A stretch of DNA of 64,000 bases from Pogona vitticeps (taxonomy: Eukaryota > Chordata > Lepidosauria > Squamata > Agamidae): NCBI RefSeq assembly GCF_051106095.1, contig NC_135786.1:200443001-200507000 (forward strand), in the 5' to 3' direction. The position numbers and the translations under genes were made by a program. Below the pieces are notes generated by a model, which was given only the letters and a program-made list of their open reading frames with translations, searched no databases and was not told the origin of the DNA. This document shows, one piece after another, positions 48,216-57,840 of this stretch (positions are counted from its first letter, which is position 1; each line of letters opens with the position of its first letter).

Positions 48216-49090
48216 TTCCTTATTTAACTTATATGCAGAATACATCATGTGGAAGGCTGGACTGAAGGAATCCCAAACCGGAATTAAGACTGCTGGAAGA
48301 AATATCAACAACCTCCGATATGCAGATGATACCACTCTGATGGCAGAAAGTGAGGAGGAATTAAAGAACCTTTTAATGAGGGTGAAAGAGGAGAGTGCAA
48401 AAAATGGTCTGAAACTCAACATCAAAAAAACTAAGATCATGGCCACTGGTCCCATCACCTCCTGGGAAATAGAAGGGGAAGATATAGAGGCAGTGACAGA
48501 TTTTACTTTCTTGGGCTCTATGATCATAGCAGATGGAGACAGCAGGTACGAAATTAAAAGACGCCTGCTTCTTGGGAGGAAAGCGATGACAAACCTTGAC
48601 AGCATCTTAAAAAGCAGAGACATCACCTTGCCAACAAAAGTCCAAATAGTCAAAGCTATGGTTTTTCCAGTAGGGATGTATGGAAGTGAGAGCTGGACCA
48701 TAAAGAAAGCTGACAGCCAAAGAATTGATGCCTTTGAATTGTGGTGCTGGAGGAGGCTCTTGAGAGTCCCCTGGACTGCAAGGAGAACAAACCTATCCAT
48801 TTTGCAGGAAATCAACCCTGAGTGCTCACTGGAAGGACAGATCCTGAAGCTGAGGCTCCAGTACTTTGGAATCTCATGAGAAGAGAAGACTCCTTGGAAA
48901 AGACCTTGATATTGGGAAAGTGTGAAGGCAAGAGGAGAAGGGGACGACAGAGGATGAGATGGTTGAACAGTGTCATCGAAGCAACCAACATGAATTTGAC
49001 ACAGTGGAGGCAGTGGAAGATAGGAGGGCCCGGCGTGCTCTGGTCCATGGGGTCACGAAGAGTCAGACATGACTAAACGACTAGACAACA
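48170..49090 (+). mobile_element. RTE-BovB copy with inverted flank at its 5' end
   Basis: The BovB part runs from about 48219. A 210-codon open frame (48247-48879) reads NINNLRYADDTTLMAESEEE, KNGLKLNIKKTKIM, SWTIKKADSQRIDAFELWCW and LRVPWTARRTNLSILQEINP. The rest of the C-terminus is in another frame (LMRREDSLEKTLILGKCEGK), so one frameshift separates them near 48870. The 3' end is CGAAGAGTCAGACATGACTA then AACGACTAGACAACA. The 13 bp target duplication ATCCATGGTATCC is perfect (48157-48169, 49091-49103). Between the left copy and BovB lie 46 bp of inverted host flank. Confidence 0.93.
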
Positions 49091-49103
49091 ATCCATGGTA
49101 TCC

Positions 49104-50231
49104 ATTCTCTGAAATGTACATACTTTGGGAATGTTAACCAGCACTGCATTTTTCCATCAACATAGATATTCTCTTTAAACAATTTACATGGAGGATAAAT
49201 GCAATCTGTTGAAAGCATTTCATAATCACTGATGCCCACCTTTAGTACCTAAAGATTTTAAGTAACAGATGGCACATATAGAAAGATATCACTTGATGCA
49301 TGATTGGATGAAATGAAATTCACCTAGAGAAAGGGGACCTACAAATCACACATACACACACTTTAAATCTTGAATAACACTCAGAAAACAACATTTGTAA
49401 TTGTTTACCTTTCTTCGTACAAAATATATTTTATATACACCTCTGAGCACAGGAGACTTTACCATTTTGGTTTGGTAAATTTAACACAGAAGCAGAATTG
49501 TGCTTCTGCCTCAGAGGCTCATGGCTGGAATCTTTTAATTAGCAAAGAATTTTAAAAAAACCACCAGAAGAGAAGTTCCAGAGAAACTGCAAGAGGGAAA
49601 TGCATTTCTAAGGAATATTTTCAAAGAATGTCAAAGATCTCCTGAGGAGAATGAGTTTGGACATGAATCTCATTAGTCTCTGCTATTCACAATGAACAAC
49701 TGCAACCAAGTTTGTTAGGCAGACATTCTCCGCTAGTTGTGTCCACGCTGTTACTGTTTACTGACCAAAATCCTGTTGTTTCATATAACTATGTGCAACT
49801 TTCAGCAGCTCCTCACTATTAGTTAGGAAGTCTCTGCTTAGATTTTTAGAGGGTGCACAAGTAGGGACTTGTTACCTACCAGCAAGAAGTTGCTATGAGT
49901 TACAAGGATTGCCTTCCACAAGTCTAACTACTGAACAGAATGTAGGCCACTTGCTTGCTCGCTCGCTGACTCGCTCGCTCGCTTGCTTCATCCTGCCTTT
50001 CTCCCTAAAAATTCTATTCTATTCAATTTATTGTCATTGAACGTATATACACCGTATACACATACAAGGAAATTTACAAAGAACATTCAGAAACCAGAAC
50101 AAACACACTCATAAAACACACAAACACTCATAAAAAGGACCCAAGGCAGTTAACATAATTAAAAGACAGTATTTAAATATAGCAACAGTGAGTATACAGA
50201 TACTAAAAAGGATCAAACAAACATCATACTA
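49104..50231. other. Intergenic stretch with L2-tail-like mosaic
   Basis: No gene. (CTCG/CTTG)n-like repeats lie at 49952-49988. The stretch 50010-50215 resembles reversed LINE 3' UTR sequence (TTCAATTTATTGTCATTGAA and AAAGGACCCAAGGCAGTTAA). Confidence 0.45.
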
Positions 50232-51147
50232 GAAAACATGTTGTTGTTGTTTAGTCGCTAAGTTGTGTCTGACTCTTTGTGACCCCATAGACCAGAGCAC
50301 GCCAGACCCTCCTGGCTTCCACTGCCTCCCGAAGTTGGGTCAAATTCATGTTCACTGACACTGTCCAACCATCTCGTCCTCTGTCGTCCCCTTCTCCTCT
50401 TTCCCTAACATCAGGGTCTTTTCCAGGGAGTCTTCTCTTCTCATGAGATGGCCAAAGCATTAAAGCCTAAGCTTCAGGATCTATCTTTCCAGTGAGCACT
50501 CGGGGTTGATTTCCTTCATAATGGATAGGTTTGTTCTCTTTGCAGTCCAGGGGACTCTCAAGAGTCTCCTCCAGCACCACAATTCAAAAGCATCAATTCT
50601 TCAGCAGTCAGCCTTCTTTATGGTCCAGCTCTCACTTCCATACATCCCTACTGGAAGAACCATAGCTTTGACTATGCGGACCTTTGTTGGCAAGGTGAGG
50701 TCTCTGCGTTTTAAGATGCTGCCTAGGTTTGTCATCGCTTTCCTCCCAAGAAGAAGGCGTCTTTTAATTTCGGGGCTGCTGTCCCCATTTACAGTGATCA
50801 TGGAGCCCAAGAAAGTAAAATCTGTCACTGCCTCCATATCTTCCCCCTCTGTTTGCCAGGAGGTGATGGGACCAGTGGCCATGATCTTAGTTTTTTGTTT
50901 TTTGTTTGTTTGTTTGTTTTGATTTTGAGCTTCAGACCACATTTGGCGCTGTCTTTCATCCTCATTAAAAGGTTCTTTAATTCCTCCTCACTTTTGGCCA
51001 TCAGAGTGGTATCATCTGCATATCTGAGGTTGTTGATATTTCTTCCAGCAAACTTAATTCCAGTTTGGGGTAAATCCAGTCCAGTTTTTCACATGATGTA
51101 TTCTGCATAGAAGTTAAATAAGCATGGAGACAATATATAGCCTTGTC

Positions 51148-51150
<3 letters not shown>

Positions 51151-51246
<96 letters not shown>

Positions 51247-51331
51247 TTTGTTTGTTTGTTTATTTATTTGTTTATTTATTTGTTTATTTGTTTATTAGAT
51301 TTTTATCCCACCCTTTTAGACAATGTCTACA
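51151..51331 (-). mobile_element. LINE 3' tail inserted in BovB, with (TTTA)n/(TTAG)n/(TTTG)n
   Basis: On the minus strand, TAAAAGGGTGGGATAAAAATC then a long AAT/AAC tetranucleotide tail: the L2-type 3' end only. TTGTCTTA (51143-51150) and TTGTCATA (51332-51339) are probable target copies. Confidence 0.7.
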
Positions 51332-51448
51332 TTGTCATACTCCTTTCCCAATATTGTACCAATCAGTTGTTCCATATCCAGTTCTAACTGTTGCTTCCTG
51401 TCCCACATATAGATTTCTCAGGAGATAGATAAGGTGTTCAGGCACTCC

Positions 51449-54400
51449 TGAACTTCACGGGGTGCGTGGGGTTTAGGGTCAAACCCGACAAGCAGATCGA
51501 TAACTGTGCACCATGCAACAATCGTAAGAAAACGCCTGCCCTAAAGCTGGGCACCTGGAATGTACGGACAATGACCCCTGGCTTTCCTGACTACGGCTTT
51601 CCTAACGACCTGCAAGAAATAGACGATGTGCGCAAGACAGCTGTCATTGACATGGAACTGAGTAGACTGCAGATGGACATTGTTGCCCTGCAAGAGACAA
51701 GATTGCCAGACTCGGGATCTGTCAAGGAAAAAAACTTCTCATTCTTCTGGCAGGGAAAACCATCGAATGAGACCAGGGAATATGGTGTTGGCTTTGCAGT
51801 CAGAAATACTCTCCTGAGATGCATTGTTCCACCTACTGTGGGGAGTGAAAGAATCCTGTCTCTGCAGCTCCACTCATCAGCAGGACCAGTAACCCTCATT
51901 AGTGCATATGCACCAACACTGTCATCCACTCCAGAAGTGAAAGACAAATTCTATGACGATCTGGCAGCTGCTATCAAAAAAGTCCCTGAAAGAGAGGCAC
52001 TGTTCATTCTTGGAGACTTTAACGCTAGAGTTGGTGCTGATCATAATTCTTGGCCCACTTGTCTAGGCCGTTTTGGCATTGGAAAGATGAATGAAAATGG
52101 CCAGCGCTTGCTGGAGCTTTGCTGCCATTTTGGTCTTTGCGTCAGCAACACATTCTTTAACACGAAGCTGCAACACAGAGTTTCCTGGAGACATCCAAGA
52201 TCCAAGCATTGGCATCAGCTCGATCTAATCCTCACTAGACGTTCCAGCCTTCCTAGTATTACGATCACACGCAGTTACCAGAGTGCTGATTGTGATACTG
52301 ATCACTCCCTGGTGTGTAGTAGAGTCAAACTGCGAACAAAGAGAGTATATCACACGAAAAAGGAAGGAAGACCACGTATTGACATCAGCAAGACTCGCGA
52401 TCAAAGAAAAGTGAAAGGATTTGCCCAAGCACTTGAGGAAGCCCTTCCAGGTCCGGCTACTGCAAATGCACCTGAACGATGGGAACACTTCAAGAACACT
52501 GTCTATAACACCGCCTTGTCCACCTTTGGCAAGAAGACCCAAAAGGTGGCTGACTGGTTCGAAGCCCATTCAGAGGAGTTAATGCCAGCCATCGAGGTTA
52601 AGAGAAGAGCACTAGCAGCATACAAAGCCTGTCCTAGCGAGTACAACTTGCAAGCCCTTCGAGCTGCTCGCAGCCAAGTCCAACAGGCTGCCAGGAGATG
52701 CTCCAACGACTATTGGCTCCAGCTCAGCTCTCATATACAGTTAGCAGCGGACACAGGTAACATCAAAGGAATGTATGACGGTATCAAGCAGGCCTTAGGT
52801 CCAATACAGAAGAAATCTGCTCCCTTGAAGTCTGCTACAGGTGTGCTCATCCAGGACCGAGCACAGCAGATGGAACGCTGGGTACAGCACTACTCTGAGC
52901 TATATTCCAGAGAGAATGTAGTAACCGAAGAAGCATTAAATAACATTGAGTGCCTACCTGTCTTGGAAGAGCTGGACAGCGAACCAACCCTAGCAGAAAT
53001 AAAAGCGGCCTTGGACTCCCTCGCCTCCGGCAAGGCACCTGGAAAGGATAACATCCCTGCTGAAGTGCTGAAATGCTGTAAGGAGATCATCACCACTGAA
53101 CTGTACGAAATCTTTTGTCTCTGCTGGAGGGAAGGTGGAGTACCACAGGACATGAAGGATGCAAACATTGTCACATTGTACAAGAACAAAGGAGACAGGG
53201 GTGACTGCAATAACTACCGTGGCATCTCTCTTCTTAGCGTTGTAGGGAAGCTGCTTGCCTGTCTTGTGCTGAAGAGGCTCCAGGTGCTTGCAGACAGAGT
53301 CTATCCAGAATCACAGTGCGGATTTCGAGCTAATAGATCCACCACTGACATGGTATTCTCCCTCCGACAGCTGCAGGAGAAATGCAGGGAACAACAACAG
53401 CCGCTCTTAGTGGCCTTCATAGACCTTACAAAAGCATTTGATCTGGTTAGCAGGGATGGCCTTTTTAAAATACTTCCCAAGATTGGATGTCCACCTCGTC
53501 TCCTTAACATCATCAGATCTTTCCATGAGGGAATGAAAGGCACTGTAGTTTTTGACGGCTCAACATCAGACCCCTTTGACATCCGAAGCGGAGTGAAACA
53601 GGGCTGTGTCCTCGCACCAACACTTTTTGGGATCTTTTTTGCTGTCATGCTGAAGCATGCCTTTGGAACTGCAACCGAGGGTGTCTATCTCCGGACTAGA
53701 TCAGACGGAAAGCTCTTTAATCTCTCCAGATTGAGAGCGAAGACCAAAGTCCAACTGAAATGCATGCGGGACTTCCTCTTCGCAGATGATGCAGCCATCG
53801 TTGCCCACTCTGCTGAAGACCTCCAACAACTCATGAATCGTTTCAGCAAGGCCTGCCAAGACTTTGGACTAACAATCAGCCTGAAGAAAACACAAGTCAT
53901 GGGCCAGGGCGTGGACTCACCTCCTTCCATTACCATCTCTACACAAGAATTGGAGGTTGTTCATGACTTTGTGTACCTTGGCTCAACCATCTCTGACACC
54001 CTCTCTCTGGATGTCGAGCTGGATAAACGCATTGGCAAAGCAGCCACCATGTTCTCTAGACTCACAAAGAGAGTATGGCTCAATAAGAAGCTGACGACAC
54101 ATACAAAGATCCAAGTCTATAGAGCCTGTGTCCTAAGCACACTCCTGTACTGCAGCGAGTCCTGGACCCTTTGTGCACGGCAGGAGAGGAAGCTGAACAC
54201 GTTCCATATGCGTTGCCTCCGACGGATTTTTGGCATCACCTGGCAGGACAAAGTCCCAAACAGAGTAGTCCTAGAACGAGCTGGAATTTTCAGCATGAAT
54301 ACATTGCTGAAACAGCGACGTCTACGTTGGCTTGGGCACGTCGTGAGAATGGCTGATGGTTGGATTCCAAAGGACCTCCTGTATGGAGAATTAGTGCAGG

Positions 54401-54773
54401 GAAATCGCCCCAGAGGGAGACCACAGCTGCGATACAAGGACGTCTGCAAGCGAGATCTGAAGGCCTTAGGAATAGACCTCAACAGATGGGAAACCCTGAC
54501 ATCTGAGCGTTCAGCCTGGAGGCAGGCACTGCATCGTGGCCTCTCCCAATTTGAAGCGACCCTTGCCCAGCAGGCTGAGGCAAAGAGGAAATCACAAAAG
54601 CAGCAAAACCAGGGAGCTGGACAGGGGACAGATTGGATTTGTCTTCAGTGTGGAAGGGATTGTCACTCTCGAATTGGCCTCCTCAGCCACACTAGACGCT
54701 GTTCCAAGTCCTCCATACAGAGCACGCTACCATAGTCTTTCGAGACTGAAGGATGCCTAACTAACTAACTAAC
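51449..54773 (+). mobile_element. Young LINE with intact endonuclease/RT frame
   Basis: A 3.3 kb non-LTR retrotransposon inserted into BovB. A perfect 11 bp duplication TCAGGCACTCC flanks it (51438-51448 and 54774-54784). It holds one 1089-codon frame (51466-54735), a 38-base 3' UTR (CTTTCGAGACTGAAGGATGC) and a (CTAA)n tail. The clade is not certain: it fits the Ingi/Vingi-like LINEs I recall from reptiles and hedgehog, and is clearly different from BovB. The 5' end may be slightly truncated, because no ATG precedes the first catalytic motif. Confidence 0.92.
51466..54735 (+). CDS. LINE polyprotein: APE endonuclease, reverse transcriptase, zinc finger
   Basis: A 1089-residue frame with no stop. 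The N-terminal APE-type endonuclease has GTWNVRT (Asn32), ALQETR (Glu77), GDFNARVG (Asp184, Asn186), QLDLIL (Asp253) and DTDHS (Asp279, His280); it nicks target DNA. The reverse transcriptase covers about 520-860: APGKDNIPAEVLK, FIDLTKAFD (Asp653), SGVKQGCVLAPTLF and FADD (772-775), the catalytic Asp pair. The C-terminal region has RLRWLGHVVRMADGWIPKD and ends in a CX2CX12HX3C finger (Cys1059, Cys1062, His1075, Cys1079) that probably binds RNA or DNA. No RNase H was seen. The frame opens at GTG; the first in-frame ATG (51571) is residue 36, just past Asn32, so starting there would lose that residue. All listed catalytic residues are present. Confidence 0.9.
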   Translation: MGFRVKPDKQIDNCAPCNNRKKTPALKLGTWNVRTMTPGFPDYGFPNDLQEIDDVRKTAVIDMELSRLQMDIVALQETRLPDSGSVKEKNFSFFWQGKPSNETREYGVGFAVRNTLLRCIVPPTVGSERILSLQLHSSAGPVTLISAYAPTLSSTPEVKDKFYDDLAAAIKKVPEREALFILGDFNARVGADHNSWPTCLGRFGIGKMNENGQRLLELCCHFGLCVSNTFFNTKLQHRVSWRHPRSKHWHQLDLILTRRSSLPSITITRSYQSADCDTDHSLVCSRVKLRTKRVYHTKKEGRPRIDISKTRDQRKVKGFAQALEEALPGPATANAPERWEHFKNTVYNTALSTFGKKTQKVADWFEAHSEELMPAIEVKRRALAAYKACPSEYNLQALRAARSQVQQAARRCSNDYWLQLSSHIQLAADTGNIKGMYDGIKQALGPIQKKSAPLKSATGVLIQDRAQQMERWVQHYSELYSRENVVTEEALNNIECLPVLEELDSEPTLAEIKAALDSLASGKAPGKDNIPAEVLKCCKEIITTELYEIFCLCWREGGVPQDMKDANIVTLYKNKGDRGDCNNYRGISLLSVVGKLLACLVLKRLQVLADRVYPESQCGFRANRSTTDMVFSLRQLQEKCREQQQPLLVAFIDLTKAFDLVSRDGLFKILPKIGCPPRLLNIIRSFHEGMKGTVVFDGSTSDPFDIRSGVKQGCVLAPTLFGIFFAVMLKHAFGTATEGVYLRTRSDGKLFNLSRLRAKTKVQLKCMRDFLFADDAAIVAHSAEDLQQLMNRFSKACQDFGLTISLKKTQVMGQGVDSPPSITISTQELEVVHDFVYLGSTISDTLSLDVELDKRIGKAATMFSRLTKRVWLNKKLTTHTKIQVYRACVLSTLLYCSESWTLCARQERKLNTFHMRCLRRIFGITWQDKVPNRVVLERAGIFSMNTLLKQRRLRWLGHVVRMADGWIPKDLLYGELVQGNRPRGRPQLRYKDVCKRDLKALGIDLNRWETLTSERSAWRQALHRGLSQFEATLAQQAEAKRKSQKQQNQGAGQGTDWICLQCGRDCHSRIGLLSHTRRCSKSSIQSTLP

Positions 54774-54898
54774 TCAGGCACTCCCATTTCTTTAAGGACT
54801 TGCTATATTTTGCTGTGGTACACACAGTCAAAGGCTTTTGCGTAGTCAATGAAGCAGAAGTAGATGTTTTTTTTGGAACTCTCTGGCATTGAAAACAT

Positions 54899-55789
54899 AA
54901 GCAACACCAAAACATATTCAAAGAAGTAAGGGTTTATACAAACATAAATTCTTTTTACTCTATTGTGCACTTGAGGCAACCAAGTTCTACTTCAGCTAGT
55001 TTGCCTCTTGGTTTTTAGACCAACTAAAAGTGCAAATGTATATATGTCTTCTCAGAAGTAGGCCTTATTAGACTCACCTAACATATATTTCCATTTGACT
55101 TTTCTTTCGAAAGTGCCAAACCCTTATAACATAGAAGCACACAGTCATTAAGCATATCTGTGTAATACATACAGTATGGCAAAATAAGAACTAATATTCT
55201 ATATGGCCATACAATATAATTAAGAGATGTCCTCTCCCTTCTTCCTTCCCTCACTTCAGAGTTGCTTACTTCATTCCACCATTTTCTTCTTCATATTCTC
55301 AGTCGCCTCCTATCACTTACTATGGAGTTCCTTTCATAGCTGCGTTTCAAAGGCAATTCCCTGAGAACACTTCTACCATACCTTTCTCTGATTCTGGGTG
55401 ATGACTCTCAGCCCATGGGACTTGCCCACCAAGAAAGGCATCAGAAATGTAGAGGAGGTGTGTGGAGTTTCAAAAATACATTCAGTGTTATGTATTTTTT
55501 TAATTTTGCATTTGGGGAAAAACAATTATACCTAATACTTGCTTAGTACATTTTATGACTTAATGTAAAATGAAAATAATTTTTATCTCATTTACAATAC
55601 TTTAGTTTGTTTTTAATTGTGGTATTTTGCATTCCAAATAAAAGTATTGAGGAAGGCAGGTTTGAAGGAGGCATGAAATGCTCGTTTATTAAAAGAGAGC
55701 ACAGGTTTAAAGGGGTTGATGATAACCACTGATTTGGACTGTCTTTAAGGTCAGAATAAAACCTAGTAAGAAACATGAGGACACCATGG
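54899..55789. other. Intergenic stretch, nothing recognised
   Basis: AT-rich DNA without recognisable genes or repeat families. Confidence 0.5.
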
Positions 55790-55791
55790 TA

Positions 55792-56682
55792 CAGCGGTGC
55801 CTCGACTTATGAACATCCCTACTTATGACCATTTTGAGTTACGACCAGCTCCAGCCACAAAAATTTGCTTCTATTTGCAACCAGAGCTTCCACTTACAAA
55901 CAGAAAAAGGCAGGAAATTCAAATTTCTAAACGTAGGTGGCGACACCTATGTTTCTTTGCAGCTCTTTCACCCCAGCAGTTAGAGAGTGTGCGTTTGAGG
56001 AGGCTTGGGACTGGCTCCTTCTGTTTCTGAGTGAGCATGTGTGTGTGTTTGCAGGGAGGCTTCAGGCTGCCTGTTAAAGTAAGGTGCTGTTTTCTGCTTT
56101 TTAAAAACTGTTCTGGGTGTTTTTGCAGTGTGGTTTTGAGCTGGGGGGGTTATGTTTCTGTGCTGTGATGCGTCTTGGGGTTTGCTTGCTTTTTGGGTTT
56201 TTTCCCATTTCTGATGGGTTGGGGGGTTGTTTTTTGGTTTTTTCCCATATCCGATGGGTCTGGGGGGTTTGGTTGCTTTTGGGGGAGTTTCCCATTTCCG
56301 ATTGGTCTTGGGGGGTTTGTTTGTTTGCTTTTCCCCAATTTCCAATGGGTCTTGGGGGGAGTTGGTTGCTTTTGGGGTTTTCCCCCCCATTTCCGATAGG
56401 TCCTACATGCTTCCCTTGCATTTTCATTTTTTTTTTTTGAATTTTCGCCCTGCCTTTGTTCTTTGTGCATTTCCAATGGGTCTTGCATGCTTGATTGCTT
56501 TTCTTTTCTTTTTTTCCAATGGGTCTTGCAGTGATTTTGTGTGTGTGAATTTTTTTCTTTGGCCAGAATGGATTAATTGTGTTTCAATGCATTCCTATGG
56601 GAAATGGTGCTTCGATTTATGACCATTTCGAGTTACATCCATCTTCTGGAACAGATTATCGTTATAAGTCGAGGCATCACTG
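55792..56682. mobile_element. Mariner-type nonautonomous element with internal minisatellite
   Basis: The ends are CAGCGGTGCCTCGACTTATG and GTTATAAGTCGAGGCATCACTG (inverted), with TA on both sides (55790-55791, 56683-56684). Subterminal sequences (TTATGACCATTTTGAGTTAC / TTTATGACCATTTCGAGTTAC) are also shared. No transposase. The middle (56190-56540) is a diverged tandem repeat. Confidence 0.85.
56190..56540 (+). repeat. ~45 bp minisatellite inside the mariner-type element
   Basis: Diverged units contain TTTCCCATTTCCGATGGG then TCTTGGGGGGTTTG and a TTGCTTTT run. At least six units are recognisable, with lengths varying around 40-60 bp. All open frames here (Gly/Phe-rich or Pro/Lys-rich) are by-products. 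Confidence 0.8.
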
Positions 56683-56912
56683 TACTCCTTTCCTCATATC
56701 CACATCAGCAAACTAACTCATTTACTGATATGGATTAGGAGTTGGAGCTCATAGAGCATGTTGGTATTAGGATAGGGAATACTTTTATTTGATACCACAG
56801 AGGAGACCTCTTGACACCTGTCTACCATTTTCATTGATAGCCCCACATTTCTGGTGTTTTTCAGTCTTAAAAATATCACAACCATAGGCTGTTCTTATAT
56901 CCCCCCGAAACT

Positions 56913-57285
56913 TGTCAGCGTTTCGTAACGCAAATCGCAGTTTTAGCAGAGTGATTCGCAGTCCAGGCAGTCCAGAAATAACTCACACACAGTCCAGCAG
57001 CATTTCCTTCAGCAATGTGTATTTACAGCAGTATTTACAGCAGTCTGGCAGCATAATATGTAGAAGTGATCTTCAAGCAGGAAGAAGATACAACCTACTG
57101 TACAATTCACACATATATACATATACAGGACCAATCAGATCACACATTGCATTATCCCTGAGTTGCATCATACATGAGTTGCATCAGCTCTGCTGAGTCA
57201 TCCTGACTCAGCTTTAACACACCTGATCATTATGGATTCTCATTAATACACTCCATTCTGCTCAGGCCTGTAATTTTCCTTGACA
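56913..57285 (-). mobile_element. Solo LTR, 373 bp
   Basis: On the minus strand it begins TGTCAAGG and ends CGCTGACA (TG...CA with inverted TGTCA/TGACA). Probable 5 bp flanks AAACT and AACCT differ at one base. A CTGTAAATACACATTGCTG-type segment marks the R/U5 side. No internal region is present; this is a fossil left by LTR recombination, and old judging from the mismatched flanks. Confidence 0.7.
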
Positions 57286-57482
57286 AACCTGAGTTCTCTG
57301 ACTGAGAAGTCCAGGTGTCTAGACATTCTTGACCCAGAGCTGATTTACATGGAAATAAGTAACTGGAGGCTGAGTGTAAATGGTCCATTTATAGATATAC
57401 ACATTTTGAGCAAAGTGGGGTTTAGGACATTAGCACCCCAACAGATTCTTGTTCCTTGTTTGATTTCTAGGAGAAAACATAG

Positions 57483-57835
57483 TGTGGGTTCTGCCCAGGT
57501 CATGAATATTCATATGCCATCTGCATAGACCAATGGGAGTGCTGGAGGTGTATAGTCACATGATATAAAAGACTCAGCAGGAGGAGGGGGAGTTAGAGTT
57601 AGGAGATAGAGAGTTTTGAGACAGAGTTGAGAGAAGATTTTGGAGTTTGGGCAGGAAAGTGGTGGTTGAGAATGGATGAAGTAGGATGTTTGTTAAGAGT
57701 TAACAACATTGCTTGAAGTATCTACATCTGTAACAATAAACAATTTCTGTTTGGTTCTTTTAAAATGACATATGGCCTGGACCTCAATTAATAATAATAG
57801 GTAATGTTGATGTAATCAACTGGTGGCAGGGGCCA
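57483..57835 (+). mobile_element. Solo LTR, 353 bp
   Basis: It begins TGTGGGTTCTGCCC and ends GGGGCCA (TG...CA), with a perfect 5 bp duplication CATAG (57478-57482, 57836-57840). A TATA-like GATATAAAAG lies near 57563 and an AATAAA near 57736, in the expected order. It is the same family as 20731-21074. No internal coding region. Confidence 0.85.
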
Positions 57836-57840
57836 CATAG

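Larger units (their letters stand above)
50240..54890 (-). mobile_element. RTE-BovB copy interrupted by two insertions
   Basis: BovB 3' end at 50240 (CAACAACAACATG on the minus strand). Reverse-transcriptase pieces follow toward higher coordinates: SESWTIKKADC near 50601, FLGSMITVNGDSSPEIKRRL, DDTTLMAK-type sequence near 51000, and the AFDC region near 54810. It is 5'-truncated at about 54890. GAAAACAT flanks both sides (50232-50239, 54891-54898). Removing 51151-51331 and 51449-54773 restores collinearity with the copy at 14738-16126. Multiple frameshifts; inactive. Confidence 0.9.

Noticed and set aside
56101-56622. Overlapping 100-136 codon frames on both strands, Pro/Gly-rich
   Set aside because: By-products of the minisatellite inside a mariner-type element; both strands are open because of the repeat.
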